From contig NC_087064.1 of NCBI RefSeq assembly GCF_963678635.1, forward strand, positions 33,456,369 to 33,520,368: 64,000 nucleotides of DNA, in the 5' to 3' direction. The notes beneath the pieces were generated by a model. The model saw only the letters and a list, made by a program, of their open reading frames with translations, was not told the DNA's origin and did no database searches. A program made the position numbers and the translations under genes. Origin of the DNA: Symsagittifera roscoffensis (taxonomy: Eukaryota > Xenacoelomorpha > Acoela > Convolutidae). Shown piece by piece: positions 33,649 through 45,360 of this stretch; positions within the stretch are counted from its first letter, which is position 1; every line of letters starts with the position of its first letter.

Positions 33649-36600
33649 CTAATTTAAAAATAGATTTGGCCTGTTTCATCATCTAACCTAGTTTTTTTGG
33701 TATTCAACTGTACCTTAGATAAAATGAGTTCTGCTTTAATGATCGTTTTCATAATTCAAAAATAATAATAATAATTAAAAATGCCGTTCAACACTGAAAC
33801 ATTACATATGGACAAGCCAATTCAATTCGAAACCCAGTATTCATATTTGTTCTTGAGTGCCTTTCAACGAATTTGATAAGATATAACTAATTGTAGTCCA
33901 CAGAAACAAAACTTGTGATTTTAGTTGAAAAAATAGTTCTATTCTTTGAAATCAAATAATTCTAATTTTAAAAGATAACTAACTTTATAGTCATTCGAGG
34001 ATCTAGGAAATTTAAGGGGTGGTATTAAAATAGTTTAATTTCTGTCGCCGTCTTTTTTACGAAGTTTTTGATCAGTCATTTTGAATTATTATTAAGAAAA
34101 ATAAAAATTGTTTTCAAGCTAACTTTAAGCTAGATTACCTTGAGGATAGAATATTTAAACTTGCTCAATATGCTGAAAACTTTTATGTAAGCAAATGTTT
34201 CTGCGCATAACGAGCAAAGAGGAAAAGTTTATCTTTTTTTCTTACTCCACCCTCATAACTAAAACATAGTTATTGACGACAACGGCCTTTTTGGGAACGA
34301 TTTTACCAACATAGAAATCGAAAAAGAGTACATAATCATTAACTCACCTTGAACTGAATCCAATCTGTTACTGAACGTGTTCTCGAGATCCATAATAGTT
34401 TTCCTAGATTCCTCTTCGATTATGTTTTTCTCTTCCTCCGAAGCCGTTAGTTGTTTCTCCAGGAACTGCTTTTCACGTTCCAAAGATTCAGTGAAGTTTT
34501 TTAGTTTGTTCAGGCTTTGAACGGTGTGCTGTTTTTCGTGCGACAATTTTTTCATCTGATCTGTTAACTTTTCAATTTTTGTCTCAAATTCTTCCCTCTC
34601 TTTGGAGTTTCTTTCTCCAAATTCTTTCAAAGATTCTCTTAACTTTGAAATTTCTCTGCTCGACTTTTCGTTCTCATGTTCGGCAGCTCTTTGCAGACTT
34701 TCGATTTGTATTTGAAGAGTAGTTTCAGTTTTTGTTTTCTCAGACCTCAGATATTTGCATTCTTTGGAAAGCTCTTTGTTCAAATATTTGAGATTGGCCA
34801 TTTCTTTTTCGAGTTCAACTTTAACAACTGAAAATTGATCTTGTCTGCTTTTGAAGTCTTTTTTGACTTCATTTTTAGCAGCATCTAGTCTGTGGTTGTA
34901 ATCTCTAACGATTGTGGTTTTTAAGTTCTCGGAAATGTCTAATTCATTTTTAAGCTTCTGAATTTCTGAGTTGTGAGTTTTAATTTGGCAGTCGTGATCT
35001 TTTTGCAATTCTCGTTTTTCATCCGATGCTAAAACTTTTTGTCTCTCTTTATCATCGTTAATTTTCCGAACCACTGCTTCGACTTCTCGCTTCATTCGTT
35101 CTCTCTCTGTTTCCATCGTTCGGCTTTTTTCTTCAAATTGACGATTTTCAACCATCAGTTCGTTATTTTTGACCTCTAGCTCTCTCTCAAGTTTGTTCAC
35201 TAGCTTAGACTTTTTCTCCAACTTGTCTACAAGATCTCTTTTTTCGGCATCAAAGCGATCTTTTAGTTTGTGAAGAAGATCTTGATTGTCATCTTTGGAA
35301 TGATCGAATTGCTTTTGAAGCGATTGAATAGTTTTTTCTGCAGTCTTTAACTCAGTTTCTAGTTTATTTATCTGCTCATTAGTCTTTTGGAGGTCGCTTT
35401 TGTTACTCTCTATAATCTTCATGTTTTCTTCATTCAGGATTCCGATTTCATTTTCCGCAGTTTTTAGTGCTTTGATAAGGTCAGTTATTTCATGTTCTTT
35501 TTCGTCTCTTAGATTTTGCATCTCCGATTTCAGATCGGAAGTTTCGTGGTCGTATTTAGTTTTCCAGTATTCTCGGTCTTCAGTTACGCGTGAAATCTTC
35601 GATTCCAGCATTGAATTTTCACGCTCATGACTTTCCTTCACTTTTGATAAGGATGTTTCCAACTCTGCTATTTTTTCTTCTCGTCTCCGAAGATTGTCAG
35701 CTGAGTTGTCACTCGTTTTTTCGATCTCGTTTTTGTGGGCTGAAATCAATTTCGAAATGATTTCAGAATGCTCTTTGTCTTTGGCTTTCAAGGCATCCGT
35801 CAGTTCTTTAATTTCGCGGGAAACATTTGAAAATTCCCTCTCTCGTTCAACTTTACTGTTATGCTTGTTTTCATTGTCGGCAGTTTTCAATGTCAAAATT
35901 TGTTCATGAAGAGCTTTAATTTCAGCATCTTTTTTGTTCATTTCTTGCATGTGTGTTTTTGAACTTTTTTCAAGTTCTAATTTGGTGTCGTGCAATCTTG
36001 TTTCTTTCTGCGCATATGTACTAGCGTGACCTTTCTCCATTTCTGATATTTTACCCTTCAAAGCCTTCTTTTCTTTCGAAAGTTCAGCAATCAAATCTGT
36101 CTTTTCCTTGAGGGCACTTGTTATTTTATCTGACATTTCGCTATTCACCCGTTTCATTTCACCCAAATGCTGGTTTTTGATTTGGGTTATTTCCGTTTTT
36201 AGTTGAATTTCAATGTCATCTTTGGCTCTTTTGACTTCCAAAACTTCGTTTCTAAGTCGCACATTCTCCGTTTTGAGTTGGTCGGACGATTTGTCCCGCT
36301 CGTCTTTCAGTCTTCTGACTTCGGATTCCAAAATGATTACTTGTTTTTCTTTCGAGTTCAACTTATCTTCAACCTCGGATATCTTTCTTCTAGTTTCGTG
36401 AATGTCGATCCCAAATTGGCCATTTTCTTTAGCTAATCGTCCGTTTTTATCCTTCTCAATTTCCAAATCGCGCTGTAAGTTTGAAATTTGCTCGAAGTTT
36501 TTAAAGTCGTTCCTTTCCTTCTCCGATTTCAGACTCGCAATTTGAGAATCAAAATCTGCTTTTGAATCGTTAAATTCTTTCTGAAGACTCATATACTTCG

Positions 36601-37229
36601 TTTCGACGGCGTTTGTTAGATTCTGCGACTCGGTTAGAACGTCTCGACATTTGTTGTCGGACTCCTTCAGGAGTTGTTCCAGCGTGATCACCTTTTGGAG
36701 CAGAGTTCCGTTTTCCAGACGGAGTTGCCCGTTTTCCTCTTGAATTTTGGTCCTTCGTAAGCTGAGATGAGTGAAATCGTCCAGTGTTGCCTTAATGGAA
36801 AAACACAAAGTTTTTCAGTTCGAGAAAAATCATGCTTTTTTAGCAAACGGAAATTGGCATTTTTTCGTCATTAAACAGCATTAAGAATCATTTCATAACT
36901 TTAAAATAGAATCGAAGTTCAACAATTAACAAGAAGAGATCGTGACCAAAAATGCATTTACCTTTTATGTGCTTTCTACCAAAACGCAGAAAGTTTGCAG
37001 AATTCTTTAACTTCTGATCGAACAAAAATTAAGATTTGGTGTGCTAATAACCTTTGAAAACATGTTTTCATTATGCTAGGGCAGCAAAAAACCCAGGTTA
37101 CATGAAGAGAAAAACTTGGCCTTCTAAACATGTGATTGAAAATTGCACATCAAGGAAACTTACTTTGAGTTCCGTCCTGGCTGATGCCAACGTCATATCT
37201 GTTCCCGCCGCTTGAAATTGCTGCGACAT
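33373..37229 (-). CDS. Long coiled-coil protein, 934 aa, four exons including a 20-nt microexon
   Basis: Exons in coding order are 37229-37164, 36790-34348, 33733-33714 and 33648-33373 (TAG). They join in frame to 935 codons. The protein begins MSQQFQAAGTDMTLASARTELK and then is almost wholly alpha-helical coiled coil from about residue 25 to the end, rich in Glu, Lys, Asp, Ser and Leu with heptad spacing. There is no signal peptide, membrane segment or catalytic motif. Long proteins of this kind are usually structural, at centrosomes, basal bodies, Golgi or filaments; which one applies here is not shown. The N-terminal exon looks ordinary for a start: it has the only ATG before the first donor and a CpG-rich leader upstream. 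I do not recognise the family. Centrosomal CEP/CCDC-type proteins are possible relatives. Confidence 0.85.
33714..33733 (-). CDS. Coiled-coil gene exon 3: 20-nt microexon
   Basis: The exon is cagaactcattttatctaag, with AG before it (attaaag) and GT after it (gtacag). It enters in phase 1 and leaves in phase 0, which is exactly what is needed to connect exon 2 to exon 4: direct joining of those two would shift the frame and terminate. It supplies residues A-ELILSK, which continue the heptad pattern. The acceptor has a weak pyrimidine tract, so this is a prediction. Confidence 0.65.
34348..36790 (-). CDS. Coiled-coil gene exon 2 (main rod)
   Basis: The acceptor is tttttccattaag, phase 0, and the donor is gttcaag|gtgagt, phase 1. 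The 2443-nt exon encodes 814 residues of uninterrupted coiled coil beginning ATLDDFTHLSLRRTKIQEE. Short plus-strand frames within it are antisense shadows. Confidence 0.9.
37164..37229 (-). CDS. Coiled-coil gene exon 1 (start codon)
   Basis: ATG at 37229; 66 nt encode 22 residues. The donor is gaactcaaa|gtaagt, a near-perfect consensus, phase 0. The sequence just upstream (ccgcggcgacc on the minus strand) is GC-rich and probably 5' untranslated. Confidence 0.85.
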
Positions 37230-37259
37230 CCTGCAGGTTGTTTCTGGTCGCCGCGGTCG

Positions 37260-39420
37260 TGACTAATTTTTTCAAAGCTTCTCAACTTTTTTTGCATAAA
37301 CTTAACAATTTTCGTCGTTTAGCTCAGGAATCTACAATTTTTAAGAGTTGTGCTGAATTATAGACAAACGTACACAAGCAAGGTTTTCAGTTAATTAAGA
37401 AAGCACATGCAAATTATTGAAGTAAATTAGAATGTAAGCTGTGTGTTTTTGTGTTATAGCTTTCTTGAGAGATACTTACAGCAATAGTTTTCATAATTCA
37501 TTCAGAATGACATTTGTTTTTCATACAATGATATTAACCACAAAAACTGTTTTGCTTCAAATTCTTACTCATATAAATACATAGCCTATGCCCATGTGTA
37601 CAATATATATTTTTTGTGACCGAAACTTGTCTTTAAAAAGCAGGCTTCAAAGATGCAGCAAGTTTTTTGCATGAGTTAGAACAGGAAGATAAAAACAAGA
37701 CCCTGATTGTTCCGACTGCCCCTTAATGGGTCTCGAGATAGAGGATAAATTTTGGACTACCATTACATCAAGATTAAAGTGCGTAAAAATTGACCAACTG
37801 GTTTGACTTCATTCAATTTAGAGCGCATATGAGCATGCGATAAACAGCCACGTAAAAAAAATTGTGTATTCAATTATCTAGTATTAATCGAGCAGTGTTC
37901 AACTAATTTTTGGCTATTGCCAGATCGTACTACCGGATCGATCCCCGCTCGCTGTCAATTTTCTTTGTGAAATTGGTCTGCAGAAAAAACTTCTCAACGT
38001 ATTTTTAAGTTGTTGGAACAAAAAGACTAGCAGGGTATTGTGTAACTAGCGCAGATTGTTCTTCTAACAGTAATTGTTGTAAGCATTCATTTTTAAAAAA
38101 GAAAAGAATTTCAATCTATATGCAATTTTTTGTCTGGTTTTGTTTAATATAGGTTTTGTTTTTGTATGTCGAAGGGGGATAATCACGAAGCACAAGGCAT
38201 CTGAATGATTATATGACTGGTTTAAAGATGTTCTTTGCACCAACATAAACAAAAATTTTGAAAAATTTAAACGCAAAAAAACTTGAGTCATTTTGTACTT
38301 TACTAAGCTATCATTGTTGTTTGGTTGCTTAAAAATCTATGCTAAGTTATAAGTCTCACCTTATTTCGTCAAATTTCTAGACAATAGTTATAGTTTAAAA
38401 ATTTAGTTAGAAAAGAGTATGAACTTAAATAGTGGATAGTTGAGTACAAATGATTTAAGCAATTGCTGAACAACTGTCTTTAGTACCAATGGGGATGGGT
38501 CAAAACCTAGTTTTTACATTTAAACTAACACTTCGTTTGCTTGTAGTCCGCGTCTAGATTGCTGATTGATTTGTTCACCTAAAGCTTCTCAAAGTATTGG
38601 GTCATCAGTTCGTTTAGATCCGTGCTACTGCTTTTATTTTTCGGAAATTATGAAAATTCTAAGATCGTATTTTAATGAGTTTATAAATTAAAAAGATCCA
38701 AAAGAAAGAAATAAAACTATTCCAGAAAATGTTGACTCGACTGAGCGAGTTGAATGAGAGTGGAACAAAAAATTATGAAGATTTTAGACAGGTCCAAATT
38801 TAATGCAAGAATGCTTCAAAGTACCTTTGTCTAATTCTAATCTTCATAGACTTTGTTTCATCAAATATGTTTAATCTTGCAGGTGTTTGGAAAATTTTCA
38901 ATAGCCTCATCTTTGAAGTTTTTTATATTAAAAAGCCGTTATTCATTCTGTCCCTGATTTGCAGTTGTTTTATTTTTTTTGTGTTTTTGTTAGGCTCCAA
39001 AGACCAGGTGCTTATTGCTCTAATGTCTGCTTTTCATAGCAGAACATTTTAACCGGTCAGCCTTTATGGCGACACACTTTTTTTTGACATCCGACAAAAT
39101 AGTCTGTTGAAAATATTGATTATTTTAAAAGGAATTCAGTCTTAAAAGAAAGAAAAAAATCGGACTAGTATTTTAAGGGTTGACAAAATAAAAGTGGAAA
39201 GGAGTCAAGTCTAATCTTATATAAACAATTAGAACAGAATTTTTTTAATCTCCGTGTAGTATTTGCAATACTACAATTCACCCCCTTTTTTAGATAGACA
39301 GTTGTTCGATACTTACTTTTACGTTGGTATCAAAATATGTTTATATATCGTGAAACAGGGTTAGGTTAAATATTTGAAAAAGACATTATACTTCCAGATG
39401 AAATCAAATCGTTAAGAATT
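37260..39420. other. Intergenic upstream of the coiled-coil gene
   Basis: No exon, RNA gene or clear repeat is visible. The first 30 or so bases probably belong to the 5' leader or promoter of the coiled-coil gene. Confidence 0.5.
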
Positions 39421-39860
39421 AAGTGAAATAGGTTGAATCATTCGTTTCCCTTCCTTTAATTTTGGAGATTTTCCTTCATCCTTCTTCTTATTGATGTCAT
39501 AGACGATTTCATCCAATTGCTACTCGCTGTCTTGATTTCGGAAGTACTCATCATTATCGAAACGAGATTGCAATTGTGTTGAGAGTTGATAGATTGAGTT
39601 TTGCTTGTCAAAACTGCAGTGACACCATGCTAGCTTCTTCTTGCTCTGATTAATATTTTGTTTATTTCAACTGCGAGTTCACAGTTCAGAATTGTTTCGA
39701 TTTCAGTTGTCAAGCATCCTGTCACAGTTCTTTCCTGTTTACTATAGAATATGATTATGTGAAATTTCTGGGTCATAGACAAGTTAAGTAAGGTTACTTT
39801 TTTTGTTCTATTCAAACCAAACCTTAGTCTTCTTTGTGTTGAACACCAACTCACCACGAT
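39420..39860 (-). pseudogene. Possible decayed coding remnant, perhaps retroelement pol
   Basis: Between about 39430 and 39600 the minus strand reads as polar, protein-like sequence (QLQSRFDNDEYFRNQDSE, then after one TAG QLDEIVYDINKKKDEGKSP). Another frame covers 39630-39857. It lies about 1.4 kb downstream of the gag-protease remnant on the same strand and may be part of that element. No diagnostic motif is present. Confidence 0.25.
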
Positions 39861-40430
39861 GAAAAGTGAAGAAATAAAATGAACCTCTCAGTTTCATCCT
39901 GATTGTAATATAATTAACATATCATTCAGCCATACACTTTAAGTTGGGATTTACTGGATGTAAATTTGAACAAATAGAAAAATGTAAAAATTTTTTAAAA
40001 GAATAAACAAATTTTACATTTAATTTGACAACACTTTTGTCATAACCAGCAATTTTTGTTTCATTTTTCGATAAGAAATAGAAAAGATTTGCATTAGAAT
40101 CAAATTAAAATTAAATATCGAAGGAAAGGAAAATTAAACACAAATTACAAAACGGTATAATAATCATTAAGATAAGTGTAATAGTTCCTCTTCGGTTGTA
40201 AGCCCCTGTATCAATCCATGCTCACATCTTTTGTAAAGAAAAGTTCGTCCTGAACTGTTTGATGTACAAAATTTAACCTAAACAATCATAATCTTGATGC
40301 GGTCCAATTTTCAAAGTGTTGTTTCAAAAAAAGTTGTTGTATTTAAGGGTATAAATGTCTGCGTGTTGTGGCTTCTAAATTACTGAATAAGTAATTTGGC
40401 CAAAATTTTGAGGAGCAAATCATAAAAGTC

Positions 40431-40530
40431 TCAAAGGCTGCATACAGCCACCAACAATCATTTGCGTTGGTTAAAAGAATATGGTACCATGGGATTTGAA
40501 AAGCTACATAAAGCCACCAACATATGCGGC
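40431..40530 (-). repeat. 66-bp direct repeat, two copies
   Basis: Two related blocks at about 40434-40463 and 40500-40529 share gct-cata-agccaccaaca at a spacing of 66 bp. On the minus strand both read CWWLY.AF in the same frame, but no gene is recognised around them. Confidence 0.45.
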
Positions 40531-41669
40531 ATAAATCTGCGGCTCGAAAAATTTTGTTCCCTTTTTTTAAGATCATGAATATTGGTAAAAGCATAACAAA
40601 ACTTTGAAAAACTTTAAAAACTTTGAAAAAGAAAGAGATAATTTTTCACTTTTTGATGAATCTCTTCTAGTTTGCATTTGTAACTTGAAAACTAGAAAGC
40701 TGTTAATTAATTTCATCGGTCCCTACTTGGGCTTTAAGAGGAATTTGATAGTTCTAATTATTTTCGCAAAAATAAATTTGAAACAATTTTGCTTTGGCTA
40801 GTTCTTTCATCAAAGGTTTCACTCTATTAATTCTCGTTATTGTACGTAGGGAAATGTTACATTTCTTTAAGTGTATTACTGAATTTTTGGTTGATAAATA
40901 CGCCTGAAAATAATATTATTGTAGACTCGTAAAACTGTAATATTATAAACTCCTGTCTTTTTACAATTTTTTTTTGCAAGTTCGTTGAAATCGAAAAACT
41001 TTTTTGTCTCAGCCATTGGGTTTCGATCCTTCTATCTTTATTTGATTTTGAGGATGGTCCAAAACTGTTAGCGTATTTGACTGTTCTCAATATCAGTTAA
41101 CAATTAAATCCGTGTCTAAGCTTTTTGGTATATCCTTTTGGGTGTCATACAGAACCGCTATTCCTTGTAGTATATTTTGAGTTGTATAATTATTTCTACA
41201 AACGAATGTTTTCCTGACTAAAAGGTTTCTTTTTTAGCTTTATACTTTTCACAATTGCTTGAATGGGAAATATCAGTAAAAGCACGCAAAAATTCTTGAT
41301 TAGTGACATCCAATTTAAAAAAATGCATTTTTTAATAATTACTTTTGTTTCTCTAGAAGTTTTTAGTACGATAGGAATTGACGTTTCTTCATTCGTACAA
41401 TATATACTATACGCATTACTGCCTTTTTGTTCCAAGGACTTATCAATTATAAGCAATAGTGCTACTTTAAAAACTATGCCTGCTAGAGAAACTGAAATAA
41501 TGCTGGATGGTTTTGGTGCAATAGTTATATTTTTATCAGGAATTACATTTTGATAAAAGCATAGATATGGAAAACTTTAGCTTCTTGTAATACTGATAGA
41601 AACTGTTTTATCCGGGTGTTTTTTTAATTCCAAGTTAGAAATTGAAAAGTTTATTGATTTAATATTTTA

Positions 41670-41990
41670 AGAAATGAAATCCATTCCTATTATATTTAGA
41701 TTGCATGCGTTTTTGGCTGAAATCCATGCTTTGATTTTTACTGGATTATCAGTGTTTGTACCAAAAGTTGAGTCAAAAATAGTATGATCTATAATTTTTC
41801 TCCTTTTAGAGTTTTTCTCCTTTAACGGCAACTGTGTTTAATCTAGATATATTCAGCTGTAGAGGCTGTGTTTTACAATATTGTTCATAAATGTCAAAAC
41901 TAATAAGCGAACATGTTGTCTCCAGTATCTAGTAGAAGTTGGGTTTTAAGACCGTTATTTATTATTTTTGCCTCCGACGGGATACTAGTA
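41670..41990 (-). pseudogene. Retroelement aspartic protease remnant
   Basis: The catalytic triplet DTG is at 41929-41921, preceded by a hydrophobic strand (LLLDTG). About 75 codons downstream on the minus strand is IIGMDF (41696-41676), matching the conserved C-terminal I-x-G-x-D-F segment of Ty3/Gypsy proteases. Stops and frame changes lie between them, so it is inactive. Confidence 0.6.
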
Positions 41991-42337
41991 TAAGTTAATA
42001 TACGATTGTATTTTTGGTTCAGATGGAGACTGATCTAGTTTGAATTCCCAAGTTCACATTCAATATCGGTATAGTCTCGTGGAATTTCATCATCACTAAA
42101 GAGGGTGAAGTGAATGATAATCGTTATTTTCATTGAAGGTTTTTTCTATTCGCTTTTGTCAAGCGATTGTGAACTCTCATTGCAGTTCGATATATGCCTG
42201 AACACTTGTTGCGGATTCATATCACTGAAATTGTTGTCTACTTTCGACCTACGGCTATTTTTATGAAAAATTCTGTTTGCATTCTCTCTTATTTGAAGCG
42301 AGTCAAAATTTTGCTCCTGACAATCGTTATATTTAAC

Positions 42338-42378
42338 ACAATGGCTTATCGTATGACCTGCATGCAACACCAAATGCA
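42338..42378 (-). pseudogene. Gag CCHC zinc knuckle, split by a 1-base deletion
   Basis: The first two Cys (C-x2-C) and the later His and Cys (H-x4-C) of a retroviral-type zinc knuckle are both present, but in different frames. The 41-base span is one base short of the 42 needed for the 14-residue motif. In family members this knuckle binds RNA for packaging. Confidence 0.6.
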
Positions 42379-42479
42379 AAATTTTGGGTTGTTTCGTTTG
42401 TTTCTATGCTCATGTGGATTATAAGCTGCGTTTTTTTTATGATCCTTCATTAGTCCAGTTAACTCTTTAAGTTGATCTT

Positions 42480-43080
42480 TAATTCCCTCTATTTCCATTT
42501 TATTATCTGCGCTACTGAATGTTGTTCCAACAAACTCTCAACTTACTGCAAAACCTAAAATTTTTGTAGCTATGTGATCTTTTAATTGTTGCCAAGTTGC
42601 GCGTGGATTCTCAATCAAAAATTGATGTGCTTTTTGTTTCAAGCCGGCGGGCTTAAGCCTCGCGCCAAAAATTTCATTTTCTTTGCTGTTCTTTGATCAT
42701 CATTAAAAGTTGGATTAAGCCATCCAAAATCTACTGCGGTGCTTAATCTGTGTATGTACTGTTTGATAATTTCCTCAGTTTGCCTTTTCATGTTTTCTGA
42801 TTATATCATCAGTGAATCTATCTATGAACTGATCTCTTATATCATTCCAAGGTAAACCTGCTGCTAATCCCTGATACCACTGAGCGGCTGGACTTCTTAA
42901 TATTGAACCAATTAAGGTTTTTTGTCTTCTATCATATGCGTCCTTATCGTCACCTGCGTCTGCTGGTCTAGTGCCTAGGGAAAACGATCTTTTTTTCCAC
43001 TATATCAAAAAAATCTCTTGCATCTTCATTTAAATCTAAACTTGTAATTTTTTTTGAGAGCTAAATCTGGATATGCTACT
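42480..43080 (-). pseudogene. Retroelement gag capsid-like region, frameshifted
   Basis: In minus-strand order one sees an acidic start (SLDLNEDARDFFDIVEKK), then AAQWYQGLAAGLPWNDIRD, and, in another frame, GWLNPTF, FLARGLSP and ENPRATWQQLKDH. The W-Y-x-G-L...W followed by F-x-D/R-F pattern is that of retrotransposon gag capsid domains. At least three frame changes or stops interrupt it. It is a fossil of a structural protein that would assemble particles. Confidence 0.6.
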
Positions 43081-43789
43081 AGAATCACCGTTTTTATTTA
43101 TTTTCACTTAAATATTTGCTAATAATTTATAAAGGTTTGAAAGTGTTGTGTACTGATCAATTATAAGGATCGAATAATTTTTATTTAAGATTTGTGAGGT
43201 TTATTCGGTTCAAGGATTATAAACTTTTATTGGATATACCAATAGTGCTAGGGGGTTGGTTAAGCTTTTTTTAGAATAGACGTTGTTTCTGGGGTGTTGC
43301 TGCGGCAAAGAATAATTAATTCTTGATTAATTTTGCGTGGATGTTTGGACAAAAATGTGATTTGATCCTTTTGGACGTTGGTGATATACCAAATAATTTT
43401 TTGTGGATTGTTTTTTGTTTGTAGTTTTAAATTAAATGTTAATGTTTTTACTTGATAAAAGTTGGTCACAGCATTCTACATCATTTTTAATGCACAAGTT
43501 TTTACTTAGGTAATGATAAACATTTTATAAAATCACTAAATTTCACTAATGAATGGGTTGCTCATTTTTTTGGGTAATTTAGATTGTGTTGGGGAAAAAG
43601 TTTGTTTCTAATAACAAGTTGTTAAGACTCTAGAAAATCTGTGTTGGGTATGTGATGAGATTAAAAAGTGATTGGAAGTGAAGCAATTAATCGTTCTTGC
43701 GGTGTATAAATTATATTATTTGGTATTTTTATTTGCTAAAGAATTGTGTCTATTTCTGAATTATATCGTGAAAAAAGGACTTATATTTC

Positions 43790-43930
43790 GTGTTTATCGT
43801 CGTTAGGGTGTTTTGTTAGCTTTATTATGGTCTTTTTTGGTGTGAGTGATATACCATATGATGTTACAGACTTTGTTTTCTAATTTGAGTTTCAAAATTT
43901 TGTGCTGACATCCATTTTAAAATGGGATGA
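43790..43930 (-). pseudogene. Possible second copy of the gag N-terminal segment
   Basis: Minus-strand translation gives a segment with a K-L-x-T-K start and a T-K-H-P-N-D-D-K motif. It lines up loosely with LKLQTKNN and LSKHPRKINQE in the 43260-43469 frame. The nucleotide blocks gtgatatacca and ttttggacg/ttttggtgtg are also shared. It could be a duplicated domain or a second inserted copy. Confidence 0.3.
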
Positions 43931-44279
43931 CATTAAATTTTGTGGGTAATTATTATTGTTTTTCTTAAGCTAAATTAGTTTATTTGATTATTGTGTTTCG
44001 GGTAATGAAAGCTTACACCGATTTGTTGATTAATAACAAGGTTTATTAATAATGGAATAAGTAGGTAAACAAAAAAAAAACTTTTTTTGGAAAAAAATTT
44101 TTTCTAAAACTTTTTGAGTTTTTGAAGTTTTTGATTGCTGAAACCTTAGCTAAAAGCGGAAACTTCGTTTGTGTGAAGTTTTATTGATGCTGTTTTTATG
44201 ATTAACAATATGATCGTAGGCCTTCTGAGGTTATCGCTGGCTCAAAACCTTAGTTTTTTTTGTTAAATTTTTAATTTTT

Positions 44280-45360
44280 TTTGGACTGAAACTATAATCT
44301 GAAATCTGAAACTGTGGTAGATGAAATTGAATTTTTTTATCTTACAGTTGTCTGAAAGCTTTAGTATACTTTTTTTATGCTTTATCAGTCAAACAATTTT
44401 GAGAAAACCTTATCTTTTGATATCTTAAACATAATTTTAGAAATCTCCAACCTAAGACCCTTACACTCTCTCAAACTCTATGCTGAAAAATAAAAAGTTG
44501 GTTTTTGAGAGCTGGTCTGGTGTAATTTAGATTTATGAACAGGTTTTTAGCTTTAAAATCACAAATTGGTTTGCGGAAATTTAAACTTTTGGGTCTGAAA
44601 CTATGCTTTCTAGAACTGAAACTATGGTTTGGTCACTTGGTTTTAGAGTTTTGAAATTGAAAATTTAGGATGATCTCTTTAACTTATTTCTATTCCAGCA
44701 ATAAAATTGCCAAAAATAGGAATTTTAGCCTAAAAGGACGATTTTAGTTGCCTGAAACTATAAGTTTGAGGGTTCAAACTAACACCTTCTAGGAGTTTTT
44801 TGAGTTTAAAAAGCGTTTTGCATTAAGGAGTCTATTATCTACCTATAATTCACAAAATTGGATGCAAGTTTTTTGGGTCTGAAAACAAAAATACCAATTC
44901 GGAAACATACGTTTCAGCCTTAGAAACCAAATTTCGAAACTGGTTTGGTGGGTTTTAACACCGTTAGTTTTCTCTAAAAGTCGAATTTCGGCGTTTGGAG
45001 TTCAATTTTGAGACCAAAAACTCAACTTTTATGTTCTGATACTTAAAACTAACAGGTTTTTGACTTATGGTATCCAATTTTGGGTTTCACTAAACTAAAT
45101 CAACTTTTGCTGTTTTACCCGAGTTTGTTTGCGGAAACTTAAAATTTTGACCGAAAACTATACTTGTTTTAACTGAAACCTTTGATCATATAACTAAAAC
45201 CGAGACTGAAACTTAAATTTTTCGCTGGTAAAATTTATTTTCTAGTGTTTAGGCTATCATATGAAACCTATTGCATAATATTTAAAGTGGATGTGTTAGT
45301 GTTTTAGCTTTAGGTTTTGTTGTGAAACCTAATTTTTTCGTGCTGAAACTAAAACTTGGT
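44280..45360. repeat. Diffuse ctgaaact-rich tract
   Basis: The octamer ctgaaact or a one-base variant occurs at least eight times in about 1.1 kb, all on the plus strand and with irregular spacing (for example near 44283, 44304, 44598, 44617, 44752, 45183 and 45336). This may be a badly decayed satellite. Confidence 0.35.

Larger units (their letters stand above)
41200..43470 (-). mobile_element. Decayed LTR-retroelement gag-protease remnant
   Basis: The minus strand carries the ordered relics of a retroelement: possible gag N-terminus (43469-43260), capsid-like region (about 43080-42480), zinc knuckle (42378-42338) and aspartic protease (about 41990-41670). All are in several frames with stops. 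Reverse transcriptase and integrase are not recognised downstream, and no LTRs were identified. Gag with a single CCHC knuckle followed by a DTG protease suits Ty3/Gypsy. The gag resembles nothing clearly shared with the pol at 60-64 kb, so it is probably a separate insertion. Confidence 0.65.

Noticed and set aside
35400-36436. Plus-strand frames opposite the coiled-coil gene, rich in Ser, Phe and Leu
   Set aside because: They are antisense translations of Glu/Lys/Ser-rich coiled-coil codons.
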